NCBI GenBank assembly: GCA_963693315.1
Contig: OY856187.1
Location: forward strand, 109,919,201-109,983,200
Reading direction: 5' to 3'
DNA length: 64,000 nucleotides
DNA from: Diogma glabrata
Taxonomy: Eukaryota > Arthropoda > Insecta > Diptera > Cylindrotomidae
Of this stretch, positions 36,900-50,796 are shown one piece after another (position 1 is the stretch's first letter; each line of letters opens with the position of its first letter). The translations under genes were made by a program, and so were the position numbers. Below the pieces are notes generated by a model. That model saw only the letters and a program-made list of their open reading frames with translations. It ran no database searches and was not told the DNA's origin.

Positions 36900-39235
36900 A
36901 GTTTTTTTTCAGGTGTTTATCCTTACTGTAGCCTACAAATACCGATCGATTTTCATGAAACGTTGCGAAAAGCTTTTAAATAACATGAGAAAGATTTTAT
37001 CAGCTTTTGGAGCACATTGGATAAAGGGTTGGGGGGTCCACCATACAACAGGTGGTTTTTTCCACAAAGTTTTTAAGTTTGTTGGGAGCATAAAACATTC
37101 ATTCGTGAATGAATTTTGATGACACTTTGGAAAAAGACGCAAACATGTATGACAAAGAACTGATTAGTTTTTAAGCGATAGTGAACAAACTGGTGGGGGG
37201 TCCCTGGACCACCTGTTTTTTTGAAAGCCCTATAACTTCTGTACCTGATAAACGAATTGGATGAAACTTGGTACATGAGTATGTAGTACGGTTTAAAATA
37301 GTTCTGCATCCCAACTTCCGGTTTTTCACTTCCGGTAAAAGAATTTTTTTTGTACTTTTTTGAAGTTTTTTCAGTGTCCTTATGCACACTACAGCCTACA
37401 ATAATGAAGTGATTATGATGAAACTTATGGAATAGGGTTCCAATTAGTGTGAAAAGATAATTATCATGTTTTGGGACACATTGATCAAAGTGGTGGGGGG
37501 TCTACCATACAAATGCTGACTTTTCACACTTTACTTTTTTAAGTTTGTTGGGAGCATACAGACTTCGTTCATTAATTTATTTTAATGACACTTTGGAAAA
37601 AGATGGAGACTTAAGTAACAAAGAACTGATTAGTTTTTGGATAATATTGGAATAAGTGGTGGGGGTCCTCCCGAACACCTGTTTAATGTGTCACACTTTT
37701 TTCAATGTTTGTTGGGAGCACACAGCATTCGTTCGTTATCGAATTTTGATGACACTTTGGAAAAAGATGCAAACATGTATGGCAAAGAACTGATTAGTTT
37801 TTGAGCGATAGTGAACAAAGTGGTGGGGGGTCCCTGGACCACCTGTTTTTTTGAAAGATCTATAGCTTCTGTACCTGATAAGCGAATTGGATGAAACTTG
37901 GTACATGAGTATGTAGTACGGTTTAAAATAGTTCTGCATCCCAACTTCCGGTTTTTTACTTCCGGTAAACAATTTTTTTTTGTACTTTTTTTAAGTTTTT
38001 TCAGTGTCCTTATGCACACTACAGCCTACAATAATGAAGTGATTATGATGAAACTTATGGAATAGGGTTCCAATTAGTGTAAGAAGATAATTATCATCTT
38101 TTAGGACACATTGATCAAAGTGGCAGGGGGTCTACCATACAACTGCTGACTTCTCACACTTTATTTTTAAAGTTTGTTGAGAGCATACAGACTTCATTCA
38201 TTAATCAATTCTAATGACACTTTGGAAAAAGATGGAAACTTAAATGACAAGGAACTGATTAGTTTTTGGACAATAACTGGATAAGTGGTACGGGGTCTCC
38301 CGAACACCTGTTTACTGTGTCATCATTTTTCAATGCTTGTTGGGAGCACACAGCATTCGTTCGTTATCGAATTTTGATGACACTTTGGAAAAAAATGCAA
38401 ACATGTATGGCAAAAAACTGATTAGTTTTTGAGCGATAGTGAACAAAGCGGTTGGGGGGTGTCCCATACACCTGTTTTTCTTAAAGCTCAATAACATCTG
38501 TACCTGAAAATCGAGTTGGATGAAACTTTGTACATAAGCATTTAGTATGATTTACAAAAATTCTGCATCCCAACTTCCGGTTTTTTACTTCCGGTAAAAA
38601 ATTTTTTTTTTAATTGTTGGCAGTTTTTTCAGTATCTTTATGCACACTACAGCCTACAATAATGAAGTGATTATGATAAAACTTATGGAAAGGTTTCAAT
38701 TAGTGTAAGAAGATAATTATCATCTTTTGGAACACATTGATCAAAGTGGCGGGGGATCTACCATACAACTGCTGACTTATCACACTTTGTTTTTAAAGTT
38801 TATTGGGAGCATACAGATCTCATTCATTAATCAATTTTAATGGCACTTTGAAAAAAGATAAAGACTTTATTGACAAAGAATTGATTAGTTTTTGGACAAT
38901 ATTGGGATAAGTGGTGGGGTCCTCCCGAACACCTGTTTATTGTTTCAATGTTTGTTGGAAGCATACAACATTCGTTCGTTAAGTAATTTTGATGACACTT
39001 TGCAAAAAGATGCAAATATGTATGGCAAGGAACTGATTAGTTTTTTTAGCGATAATGAACAAAGTGGTAGGGGTTCCCCCAAGCACCTGTTATTTCTGAA
39101 GCTCAATAACTTCTTTACCTGATAATCGAGTTGGATGAAATTTGGTACATACACATTTAGTACGGTTTACAACAGTTCTGCATCCTTACTTCCGCTTTGT
39201 CACTTCCGATAAAAGTTTTTTTACTTTTTCTCGTA
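36900..39235. repeat. Satellite-like tandem array, about 630-bp monomer
   Basis: The anchor TATGCACACTACAGCCTACA lies at 37381, 38011 and 38639, giving periods of 630 and 628 bp. About three and a half monomers are present. Each carries two related half-units with GTGGTGGGGGGTC, CCGGTTTTTCACTTCCGG-like and GATGACACTTTGGAAAAAGA blocks. Several small open frames recur once per monomer on the minus strand; they are repeat by-products with no known domain. Confidence 0.9.
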
Positions 39236-41358
39236 CAACAGAATTTATGTTTGTTGGGATACTACTGCCTGCTTTAATATTTTTATTATTAGAACTACGA
39301 AGTCCATAATATTGATTAGCTTTTAATTAAAGTATTTTATGGATATTAGCTCATTATATATCCAGAACACTATGTTTCCAGAGCTGTGGTGAAGTCAGCC
39401 TATGCATCAGCGTCGCAATATTTGTTTTTTAAATTTCATCAATAAAAAATAATTTTGCCAATAATGAAAAAAATTTGTCAGCAAATTTTTATAATAGACT
39501 TTGAGGATAATTACATAACTTAAATATTTATTCAGGTCGAAAATGATGCTTGTTTTAAAAATTAGCACAACTATAAAGAAGACATTAAATATTTTTTGGC
39601 ATTTTAAATTGTTTTTAATTTTTAATTAATTAAAACAAATTTGTGGTTGTAAATATTGAAAAACAAATCAAAATGGAGAAAAAAAAATTAAATTTGACAG
39701 ATATGGTATCACGGTTGTTTTTGTCTTTCTTCATACATTTTTGTATTTACGTTCTCTTTATACATATATACATATAGTCGAAGATAAGACAGAAAAGATA
39801 GTTTCAGTTGTCTGAAAAATACTATTTGGATTGCGAAACGTGTCCATATTTTTTAATTACTTCACAAGAGCTGACAATGGCAAAAATCAGTGACCTTTGT
39901 AAACAAATTTTACTTATCTTTTGACTTGGAAGATCAGCCAAAAAGCAACTCTTGAAAGATTTGGATGTATCTAGGCATTTGTAACATTTTGTACATGTCG
40001 TTGGATGTGAATTCTAGTTGGATCGGTAAAATCTCTGTGAAGATTAATTGTGAAGTATATTTAAACAGATACCGTCTGAAACAATGCAAAGTTTATCAAA
40101 ATCCGTTTTATATGGAACAAGAATCGGACTGCTCTTAATTTTCCGAATGAGGCACGTTAGTTTTATTTTGTGTGGAATATTGTTTCCACCCATTATCACA
40201 AATAATAAATTTATATTCAACTGACTCTGTCTGAGCTTATGGGAATTTTGCCGAAATTTATTAGGTGTGGAACACGAATCAGATTCTCTGTTGCGATGAG
40301 TGGTCAGAGTAGACAAATAGACACACATACATTTTATTATCTTTAGATATTTTTTTTACCCTAAAATTTAATGCCGTCGATTGACCTGGACGTTTTCTAG
40401 GGTTTAGTATTTTCATTGTCAAAAATCAGTTTGAATTGCAGCTACAATTGTCAAATTTCTGACATCTAGGCCCTTAGTTTGAATTGCAAATATGATTAGA
40501 ATCGGATATTTGCCTCCACCTCAAAAAGTGGAATGGAATGTTGTGTGCAGGTTAAAATCCCGATGTTGTTCTCCTTTTGGGTATTTTCCATATAACAACT
40601 TTCAGGACACTTAGACTCATTTGAGAGGTAGGGTAATCCGTTTTATCATTAAAAACTGATACATTTACTTATGCACTGATTCGGCTTAATGTAGTGATCA
40701 TGCAAAAAATTACACCACAAAAGAAAAATTTGTGTTATTTTGTCGTCGTCTAACAATTTGTTAGTTTCGGCACAATCCGTACTACGGAACACAAAAATGG
40801 AGCAAAATTTTTATAAAATTTAGCGAGATTCGTTGGAATTAGAATATAATTCGGTTTTGTTGAAGCCTTGTGAATGGGCGATAGATATCCGTTTCTTATA
40901 ACTTTGGAATTGAAATGCTAGAATTGTTTAATTTTCCTTAAATTTAAAACATTGATTCTCGTTCAGTTTTGGGGCTTTAATTTACGATCGTAAAGTGTTT
41001 TCCTTGGGACGTAGCTTCCAGTTGTCTCTAACAAACGTTTTGTACGCCAACGTTGCTTTATTTATGTCCTTTACTTATGTTCAGCATACATCCTTTATTA
41101 ACGTGAAGTAGATCTGAGGAGTAGGCCTTAAACTCATGAATGGAGGAGGCATCAGTTTTTGTTGATATGTAAATTTTATTTTATTTTTGTTTTGAGGGTG
41201 TGACAATCCGGCATACTCCAATTCTTTTTATAAACATACACGTTAAAGTGAGATTTCACATATCACTGGCAATATCAGTGAGATAGTGAGCAATTACTGG
41301 CCAAGGTGATATCTTAGAGGCGCTGGTGGATGAATTCTATTCAGTGCTATTAATCTTA
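39236..41358. other. Intergenic DNA, no gene seen
   Basis: A minus-strand frame at 40044-40328 has no recognisable motif. The 40330-40640 segment has the look of an old dispersed repeat, but no second copy is in this window. Confidence 0.4.
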
Positions 41359-44187
41359 ACACTTTCGGGAAGCCTGTATTAAATTTTTTCATTTTCCATT
41401 CATTTCTGCACTAACTTGATACAAACAAATGTATACCGATGATTTTATTGTGGCTCGTGCCATAGGAATCTGTTTTAATTTGTTTTTTTTTTTTGATGGA
41501 GTTAGGTAGTTTGTTTTTTAATTCTGGAGAGCAAAGATTGAGTTGGTGCTAAGGAGTTGGAAAAATTGTTATGGATAAGTTGAGTTGGTTGAGGAATGAA
41601 GTTTTGTTTTCGTGTTAATTGAGTTTTGGAAGTTTCTGTTGGTCGGTCGATTGATTTTGATTTTGAGTAGTTGAAATGGAGTTGGAATCTTCATCTGGTT
41701 GAAAAATTACTAAAACAAAAGGAATTGCACTTTAGTGAGAGTGGTAAAACCAATTTAATTTAAGAAAATGTACTACTACTAATTGAAAAGTGATTTTTGG
41801 GAGTGATTTTAGAGAATTTAAAAAGAAAACTAAAGACTTATCCTTTAGTGAAAGTTTTAAAACCAATTTAATTTAAGTGAATGTATTAATACTAAGTATA
41901 AAGTGATTAAAAAAACCAAAAACAAAAAATATTCCGAAAACTTAATGCCTAAAAAATTTTTTTTTAAAACAACTCAAAAAGAATTTCAAAATTTTAAATT
42001 ACCAAAATTCGCAAAACAGTTACAGAAATTATAAAGAAAACTTAAAAAGCTGTTTAAAAATTTTAAATTTACAAAAGTTAACAACAAAAAAATTAAAAGT
42101 TACAAAAAATTTAAATTTTAAAAAAGATTCGTATTCAAAACCAAATTACAAAAAGAATTTTTATTTTAAAAATATCTAAAAATTTAATATTTACTGAAAA
42201 ACTAAAATATTTTAAAATAACAAAAAAAATTAAATTTCCAAACAAAAATTTTAAATTTAATCTCAAAATTATGTTGAAAATATTTAAAAATTAAAAATTT
42301 AACTAAAATTACTAATTTTTCTTAAAAAACTATCAACCCAAAATTTAAAAAAGACAACAAAATATTATAATATTACAAATAACAATATCCAAATTATAAA
42401 ACTAACGAAAAATAATATTTATATATTTAAAAAGTTACTTTACTACGTTACGTTACTACAAAATATTTAAATATCAAAAACTTATAAAAATTCAATAGAA
42501 TTCAGGGTACAAAAACTTAAAAAAAAATAATAAAATTTCAAATTTAAAAACTTATAAAATTCATTGAAATACAGAATGCCAAAAACTGAAAACAATTCAA
42601 TTGAAAAATTACTAAAATTTAAGTTACAAAAATTTCAAAAATTACAATTGAATTAATAATCAAATTAAAAAAATTATTAACTAATATTACAAAATAAATA
42701 TTTAAAAAAAATTACAAACAAATAAAAAATTACAAAAAAAATTAGATGTAAAATCTAATCTAACATTTAACCTGTAACGTCCGTTATATTCGCCTAAACA
42801 ATAATAAAACCAATTCATCTTCTTTTTCTAATTCAATAAAAATTTATTTCCATAATTTCAGTTCATTTTTACATTATTAATAATTTCAAATTTTCCAACG
42901 GTCAGTTCAATTTCGAATTACAATTATAAAAAATAAACGAACGCACCAATTTTATTTTCATTTTTAACGAATAGTTGTTACTCAGTTTTGCTCAATCTTC
43001 GTTTTCCGGATTGATTAGAAGATGTCAAAAAAATCACATTTTTTTTTTCGATCAGGATTCCGTATTTTGAACTAAAACGAATAAGGTTACCGTATTTAAC
43101 TTAAAAAACCAAAATAAAATTGTTAGCATTGAAAGTTTAATTTCTAAAAAAAATACAAAAATACCAATGTGTATTAAATATAAAAAACCAAACAAATTGA
43201 GTTTCATATTATAAATTGATTGGATAAGAAGGAATTGTTTCAGATCTAGTGTTCTAGGTGTAACTATGTTGAACATCACAAGATTAACATTATTCCATTT
43301 GTTACACAAATTAAGGTCATCCATATGAATATCAGCATTGTGTTTCTGCATGTGACGGGCCGGAAAGTTGTTTATATGTACAACAAGTATATTTGGTTGT
43401 ATTCATAAAGTGCCATTGGGATAGCTGTAAAGCAGAAATAATTAATTATTACACATAGAAGTAATTCAATTGGGATTATAGTAAATCCTATCAATTTAAC
43501 CGAAGTAACAAGATAAAACTCCATCAAGCAAGTTATTTGGCAAGTAGAATGGGCGTATATTAAAGCACAGGTGGAAATTTTTGGAGAAGAGGAGCTAACA
43601 CCACAACAGTAGTTCACGCAAGTCTAATCTTTTATTATTAATGTTAATTCTTATTTTTAGGTTATTATTAATAAATTACTTGTTCTGAAAATCAAATATT
43701 TCTCGATAATGAGAATGTTCGATTAAGTTATTTACGTTAAGAGATTCCCAAATTTCTGTGTTGGTCTTGGGGAGGAACAGTTATCCGGCGTTCTATTTAT
43801 TTTTTTCTAGTGCTTAAAAGATGTTGATGTATAGAATCTGAAGAGAAAAGTCCAAGTAGTTTCCAAGAAAAAAATTGAAACTACATAATTTAACACTACA
43901 AACCATTTCATAAATATTTTTGAAGTTCAATCACTTTGTAATTATTACTAAACTTTGGTTTTCTTAACCAAATTAAATTGAGTTTAAAACTTTCACTAAA
44001 GTTTAAGTCTTAACACTAAATCTTCTTTCCCCAGAATTTCAAACCGAACTACCTAGCTCCATATAACAAAACAAATTTTTATCTACGAACCAAAAGTAAA
44101 AAATAGCCAGCATACATTTTTAGGTATCAAATTAGTGCAAAAATGAATGGAAAATGAAAAAAATTAATACGGGCTTCCTGGAAGTGT
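41359..44187. mobile_element. 2.83-kb foldback element with A-rich core
   Basis: The left end ACACTTTCGGGAAGCCTGTA is inverted as TACGGGCTTCCTGGAAGTGT at 44168-44187. The next 50 bp pair well (TTCATTTTCCATTCATTT and its inverse). Further inside, GGAGTTAGGTAGTTTG (41498-41513) pairs with CGAACTACCTAGCTCC (44045-44060). A TTTAGTGAAAGTTTTAAAAC block present twice at the left (about 41732 and 41837) is inverted near 43990. The core (41910-42770) is an irregular A-rich array. Minus-strand frames at 43052-43351 and 43372-43617 have no recognisable domain. No target duplication was settled. Confidence 0.75.
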
Positions 44188-46450
44188 CAGATGTACTTTG
44201 AAATACTTTAAATAATTAGGTTTTTACAAACAAGTGGGTTGAAAAGTTGTTGAAAATAGTATACATGCATTTATAGGCAAAGAGGAAGTATGTAAGTACG
44301 ACTGATACAGGAATCTTCCCCATTACAAAATCTGAGCTTCAATCATTGCGGAACACTGTACGTCACATGATAAGAAATATGCCACTATGTTATTTTAAAA
44401 AGTTGAACTTTGAGTTATGGCGCGTCTTACGTTTTCTATATAAGCAAAAAAGTTATAGAGTAAACGGAGTTGGTAATCATTTAAAAAACGACTAACAATG
44501 AGTTATATTGATGTCTTCTATATCTATATCATTCAAAATACGATATCATATAATAAAAATAACATTAACTTTTCAAAAAAATATCTCAACAATGAAAAGA
44601 ATATTTTATTTTCCAATCCATCTGTCTTATTTACTTTTCCGTTGCATAGAAAATATCGAAGAAAATTTTTTTTGAGTGGAGACAATTCTATTTCAAAGAA
44701 CTCAACTAAAATAGATAAAAGTAAAAAGGTAACAAAAAAACATTCTGAATTCTGATATATAAATTATTCTATTTATCAACAAACATTCTCTTTAGCAGAA
44801 AGATGTAAAAAAACTTGAAAAGAAAACACCTTAAATCCATTATCTTAGAAATCTACTTTACTATCTATGTACCACCTACTTCCTTTTTGTAATATTTTCA
44901 AGGAATAAAAATAGAAAATAGTTTTTAAAATAAAATGGATGAAAATGGATTTACTAAGCAAATTATAATTTATTTGAAGGAAATATTAATAACTGCATCA
45001 TGAATGTGGTGCTAAACAAATATTCACGATGGGGCAACGAATTTCGAAATTCTACTTCTAGGTTGACGCTTAATAAATTATGTGGTATAATGGAGATAAT
45101 GGAATAAAATGATCAAATACTTTAAGTTACTGAATATAACGATAATTTGGTGTGCATTAAACCTTATCCAGTTCAGACACCTAGTTTCCATGTTATGATT
45201 GGATTGAAGTAGATGTCTGTTATGAATTAGAAAAGCTAGGAAGGTATAGAATTTATAGAAATCAAGTCATAGCTTGTTTCTATCTTAATATACTGATATA
45301 AATTTTCTTCAATTGATTATAATGAAGTTTTCGAAATCTTGAATTCTATCTTTGTACTTAAACTAAAAATTATAAAAGGAAACATTAAATGGACTAAGCT
45401 AGCGAAATCAAAAAGATCTAAAATAAACTTATAAGCAAAAGAGATAACTGTAAGCTAGATATAGTGGTATTACAAGAGCTAAGACGGTCAGGAAGTAGAC
45501 ATCATTAATTGATATCATTCAATAGGTAGACTAGACCTCACTAGACATCAATTCAATAGGTCAATTTCGATATGAAATCTACCTAAAAATGTGTTGAGAT
45601 TCATCGAATTACATATGACTTTAAAATCCAGTACGTATACCAAACTTTGATCAAATTTCTTGGGCTTTAGAATAGGGTGAAAAATTACTTGGGCGCTTGG
45701 TATTCGTATTTATTTTCTTTGTTACTAGAGATTATGTCTGAAACAAGCCCAACAATATAATATGTAGTAGTCATCCCATTATATATTTGACTTTAGAAAA
45801 AAAGATTGGAATATGCGTTTACCGAAAAAACTGAAAGGCTAAAAACTTGCAATTTTATTTAACATATTAAAAACATATAGTTCAGACTCACATTAAATAA
45901 ACCAAAAACAAATAAAAACCAAAAACCCTATAAATGTGAGGATAGTGTGAAGGATCAACAAAGAAGAGTAATGAACGATTTTGTATGGCAGAAAAATACT
46001 TTAAGTTATATCAATATCATATTATATTAGTGGTTTCATCGTTTCCAATTACATTTTCCAAAAAACAAATATAATAAACAATAAATTGGTTCTAAATTTT
46101 TATTACAAAAATACATTTTATCGTTATGCTGTTGAAGATCATAAGCAATTTTGATGTTTATCAATAAAATCGAAAGAATAACAAATCGAAAGCTTTGGTG
46201 TAAATTGTATATAAGTTCAGAGATGACGAAGACATATATTGTTCAAGGAAATATATAAACTCTTTTTTTAGATTGAATTTTAGACTATTTGACTATTTCT
46301 TTCCTTTTCAATGTTTTAGTTTAAACCATTTCGCAACAATAAAAATTATTGATATATTAGCAATTACTACCAACTATCAAGATCATTTTGAAAGAAACGT
46401 ACCGTATAATACCGAACGCTTTATGCACAAAACCATAAATTAAGGGTTTT
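44188..46450. other. AT-rich intergenic DNA, no gene supported
   Basis: An 85-codon plus-strand frame at 44498-44755 is Asn/Lys/Ser-rich with no motif and is not called. Near 45500-45560 a TTCAATAGGT block occurs twice. Nothing else is supported. Confidence 0.4.
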
Positions 46451-46454
46451 AGCT

Positions 46455-46763
46455 TATTGTTGTATATTTTAATATATTGTTGCTTTTGTTGGTTAAATTA
46501 AAAATACACAACAACTTATATTTTTATTCTTTTTTTATATTTCATTTTAATAAATTTATTTACAGAGATTTTTATAATAAACTTTTATTTTATTTACCAT
46601 TTAATAATAATGTCATTCGACCACAGTTGATACAAATGGAATGACCGAGAGAAAATAAAATATGAAAAATATAGTATTTTGTTTTTCAAAATAAGAGTTG
46701 CCTGATTTATACATTGATGTGCTGAGTGCGTTTATATTGTGGTGTAATTTTGAATACACTACA
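46455..46763 (-). repeat. 3' LTR
   Basis: In element orientation it starts TGTAGTGTATTC and ends CAACAATA. By eye it differs from the 5' LTR by three transitions and lacks an 8-bp duplication present there. This low divergence points to a fairly recent insertion. Confidence 0.95.
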
Positions 46764-46779
46764 TAACTCCCCTCCTAAA
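46764..46779 (-). other. Polypurine tract
   Basis: Read on the minus strand this is AGGAGGGGAGTTA ending directly at the TGTAGTG start of the 3' LTR. It is the expected primer for plus-strand DNA synthesis. Confidence 0.8.
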
Positions 46780-46947
46780 TAGCAACATTAAAAAAAATAG
46801 TTCCTATCTATCTATATGTAATACATATCTACAATTGTATTAGAATGTCCTTAAAATTAGGTTTTAACAATCTTTGCATATTAGCATTAAAACGTATTCC
46901 TCTTCAATTTCTATTAATTACAATAATAATTATATATCTAAAAAAAA

Positions 46948-48618
46948 TTATTTGTTTATTGTTAATTCAACATCCTTATCAATATACGCTGGTTTTAGTC
47001 TGTCCATAGATATTGTCTGATTTCTTCCGTTGACATTTAAAATAAATTGTTTACGTAATCTCCGTATAATTTTATACGGGCCTTCATATGGAGGCTCTAA
47101 ACCTGGACGAAGTCTATCTATTCTTATAAAAACATATTCGCATGTCTGAATGTCATCAGGAACATATGATTTTTCAGTAGATTTTCTAGTTGCAGTAGGT
47201 TTTAAATTTCTCATTTTATCTCGTAACATATCGATAAGGTTTGTGGGATCCATTACGGTTTTATTAGGATTTGGCACAAAATATTCACCTGGTATTTTTA
47301 ACGTTTGTCCGTATACTAATTCAGCAGATGAACATTTTAAATCTTCTTTAACAGCAGTACGCATTCCAAGCAGGACTATAGGGATTTGATCGCTCCAGTT
47401 AATATGATCGCCACGAGCTCGAAGTGCATCTTTTAATTGTCTATGAGGCCTTTCTATCAGCCAAAACGCCTTTCGTTTTGGCGATGGTTGCCGCTGTACT
47501 ATCTTTCATTGGATAAGCCTCTAACCATCGTGTGTATCTATCTATAATGGTTAGGATGTAAACATTTCCATTCGATGGCGGGATAGGACCTACTAGGTCC
47601 ATATGTATATGATCGAAACGTCCCGCTGGGATATCGATACTTAATACAGGAGTTTTAATATGACGTGTAATTTTTGACCTTTGACACCCTATGCATGTTT
47701 TGGCCCATAACCCACTGTTCATCTACATTCATGTTAGGCCAAAAGTATTTAGTTGTCAAGAGTTTCCTACTAGCGCGAACGCCTGGGTGGGAAATATTAT
47801 GTAAACCGTCGAAGACACTACGTCGCATATTTTTAGGGATATATGGGCGAAATTTCCCGGTGGAAGTTTCACACCATACTTTAAGGTCACTATCTGGTAC
47901 TTGAACTTGTTCTAATTTAAGCTTGGTATTTACTTGAGGAACAATAAAAAGTTTAAGTTCATCATCCTTGTCCTGTTGTGTTATTAGATTACTTGTATTT
48001 AAGCCAGCGAATTCTATTGTGGACATTTGATCAATTGTAGGGCGTGATAAAAAATCGGCAACTGTATTTTGTTTCCCAGAAATATGTTGAATGTCACTCG
48101 TGAATTGAGCAACGTATTCCATATGTCGTATTTGACGTGGGGATCGTTCAGTTGTTGATGTTATAGCCGTAATTAATGGCTTATGATCTGTAAAGATCGT
48201 AAGTTCATGTCCCTCTATGTAATGACGAAAATGCTTAATGCATGCGTAAATCGCTAGAAGCTCTCTGTCAAACGCAGAGTATCGAGTTTCAGCTGGTTGT
48301 AGTTTCTTAGAAAAAAATGCGAGTGGTGCCCAACATTTTTTCTGCGAATCATATTGCTGAAGAACTGATCCCATGGCGATGTTCGAGTAATCAGTGGTTA
48401 TAGTAAATTTAGCGTTTTTAAAAGGATGAATGAGCATAGTAGCTGATGCTGTAAATAGGTGCTAATATTTCTGCCATTTTAGGAATAAATCTATTATAAA
48501 AATTTATCATGCCCAAAAATTGTTGAGTATTTTTAACAGATAATGGTGGCATTAGAGAAAAAATTTCATCCACTTTTTCTTTGGTTGGATCTTTTGTAAC
48601 AATGTGCCCCAAAAAAGG
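46948..48618 (-). pseudogene. pol: gypsy pol, downstream part: reverse transcriptase end, RNase H, integrase
   Basis: Reading leftwards from the insertion, the first segment (to about 48430) has LGHIVT and QFLGMINFYNRFIP, the end of the reverse transcriptase. The next frame (48437-47655) has TDYSNIAMGSVLQQ, the DRELLAIYACIKHFRHY block and FTDHKPL of RNase H, then the integrase zinc-binding HPG...RKL region. A frameshift near 47700 moves to CIGCQRSK and HMDLVGPIPP (first catalytic aspartate). Near 47470 the sequence jumps from TIAKT to IERPHRQLK, so about 50 core residues, including the second catalytic aspartate, are missing. The tail (47364-46948) holds the chromodomain-free integrase C-terminus. 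The protein cannot be functional. Confidence 0.9.
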
Positions 48619-49866
48619 TAAAGTACACTGAAAAAAATAATAATAAACTAAAGCTAGTTTAATTGGTTTTAGTAATAATAACCCCGTTTTGGGTTGATTT
48701 GTTACAAATTTACTATGTTTAACTTGAACTGAGCAAGTTTTATAACACAAAACTAGCTAAGTTAATTATTATTTCGATTTTAATAAGAGAAATATGAATT
48801 GGGATGTAGATTTTAACTGAAACTGTGTTACTTTAAGTAGGTATTAGAAAGTAAAATATTTTGATTTCGTGTAATTAGTGGAGTTAAAATAATTATGGTT
48901 AATGATCATTAAATTTGTTCATTAAATTGATTTTTTTAAAGCTCTACATAAAAATTAATTTATACAATTGATTAAGTTATGTGCTTCCCATAATTAGATT
49001 ATTTTACTGGGATTTCTTTTCAAATGTTTAGAAGATTGAAACCGGTAGTACGGAAAATAAAAAATAAAAGTTTTAAAATTTAATTCTAAGTTTTAGTTTT
49101 TTTATTAAAGTGAAGAATACTTATTGGTAAAACATACAAGTTCAACAAATACTTTGTAATATATGTAAAATGTTTCATAAATTATTGTTTTCCATAAAGT
49201 TAACTTGCACTGAAAAATTAACATATGCGAACGGTTATCATTACTTAAACAATTAGTCCAGTCATTCAACGGAAAATAAGGCGAAACTGTATAATTCTTA
49301 CAAACAGCACCGATTTGCACAAAAAGTTGGATTAAAGTGCTACTTACCCTCTACTTCGTGCATTTACCCTGTAGGTGGTGTTCGCGAGGGAACATTTCAA
49401 CTGGTCTTTGACTGGACTAAATATAAAAAAGAACTGTATAATTTTAACTATGCATAGTAAAATCTACTTATGCACCAAAGTTGATATTACTAAGCATCCA
49501 GTTTAATTTCAGCCAATTTTTCTTCATGTTTTGTTTTATGATCATAATACAGTTAGGTTTTCAGAATATTGCTCTGCAGAATTGTATAAAATCAGAAGTT
49601 CTTTCGTTAAAAAATCATTTTAAAGTGGATTTTATTGTTATAATAATAATCCAAGTGTTTTTAAGTGAAAGTTTTTATAAGTGCTATTATAGTAAACAAT
49701 TTATTGTTACAGTGGTTAAGGTGCCGAAGTTTAAAAGATTAAAAATATTTTGTTAGTGCTCTTTTATATAAAAGAATTAATACAGGTATTTATATACATA
49801 TTTATATATAATATTAACTGTTTTAATTATTAAAAGCATAAATATAATAAACATATGTATATGTAA

Positions 49867-50148
<282 letters not shown>

Positions 50149-50796
50149 ATATACGATACTTTGAGAAGTTAGTCTTTGCTAACGGGTAATATTCTGAGCC
50201 ATAAAAATGTAAAAATGAACGGTTTGGAGCCATAACAAATGAGCCATACCAAGTAAAAATTTACATAATATGTGGGTCCATTTTGGTAAAGAGCTAGTAA
50301 ATTCATTACAGTGGCTTTGTTAAGTGCGTTTTTTTTAAAAACATTTGTTTGCGGCTTAAGAAGAAAAATTTATTTATAAATATTATTAAAGTCTATTTTT
50401 AAATATTGCATTTTAATTCAAAAGTGACAAATGCACACAAACAGTGAATAATATAAAAAACCATAATAACAGATATAAAAACTTAATATTATGAATAAAT
50501 TTATTCGTTTCTATCAATTGTCGGTCAGTGATATAAAGAGTACTTTTCTTAAAGGTAAAGGCTTGTTTTCGAACAAGCAACATTTTTTCCATAGGCAAAC
50601 CATTTCGAAAGGGTCAAAAGCAAGACCTTTATTTTATATTTTGAACAAAGCCAATACTATGGTTACGCCTTTCTAAAGCCTATAACAATTTTTTTTATTA
50701 ATAAATTATTTTACTTAAGTGTCGCCCAATGTTCCTCAACTGATATAAGTATGGAAAAATGTGCATTGCTAAAAACTAATGCATATGCGAACTCCT

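Noticed and set aside
37073..38019. Repeated 70-105-codon minus-strand frames
   Set aside because: They recur once per satellite monomer and drift between frames; by-products of the tandem array.
44498..44755. 85-codon plus-strand frame
   Set aside because: Asn/Lys/Ser-rich, no domain, no supporting splice or promoter signals.
46780..46947. Envelope gene between integrase and 3' LTR
   Set aside because: Only about 170 bp lies there, with no open frame; the element appears to lack envelope.
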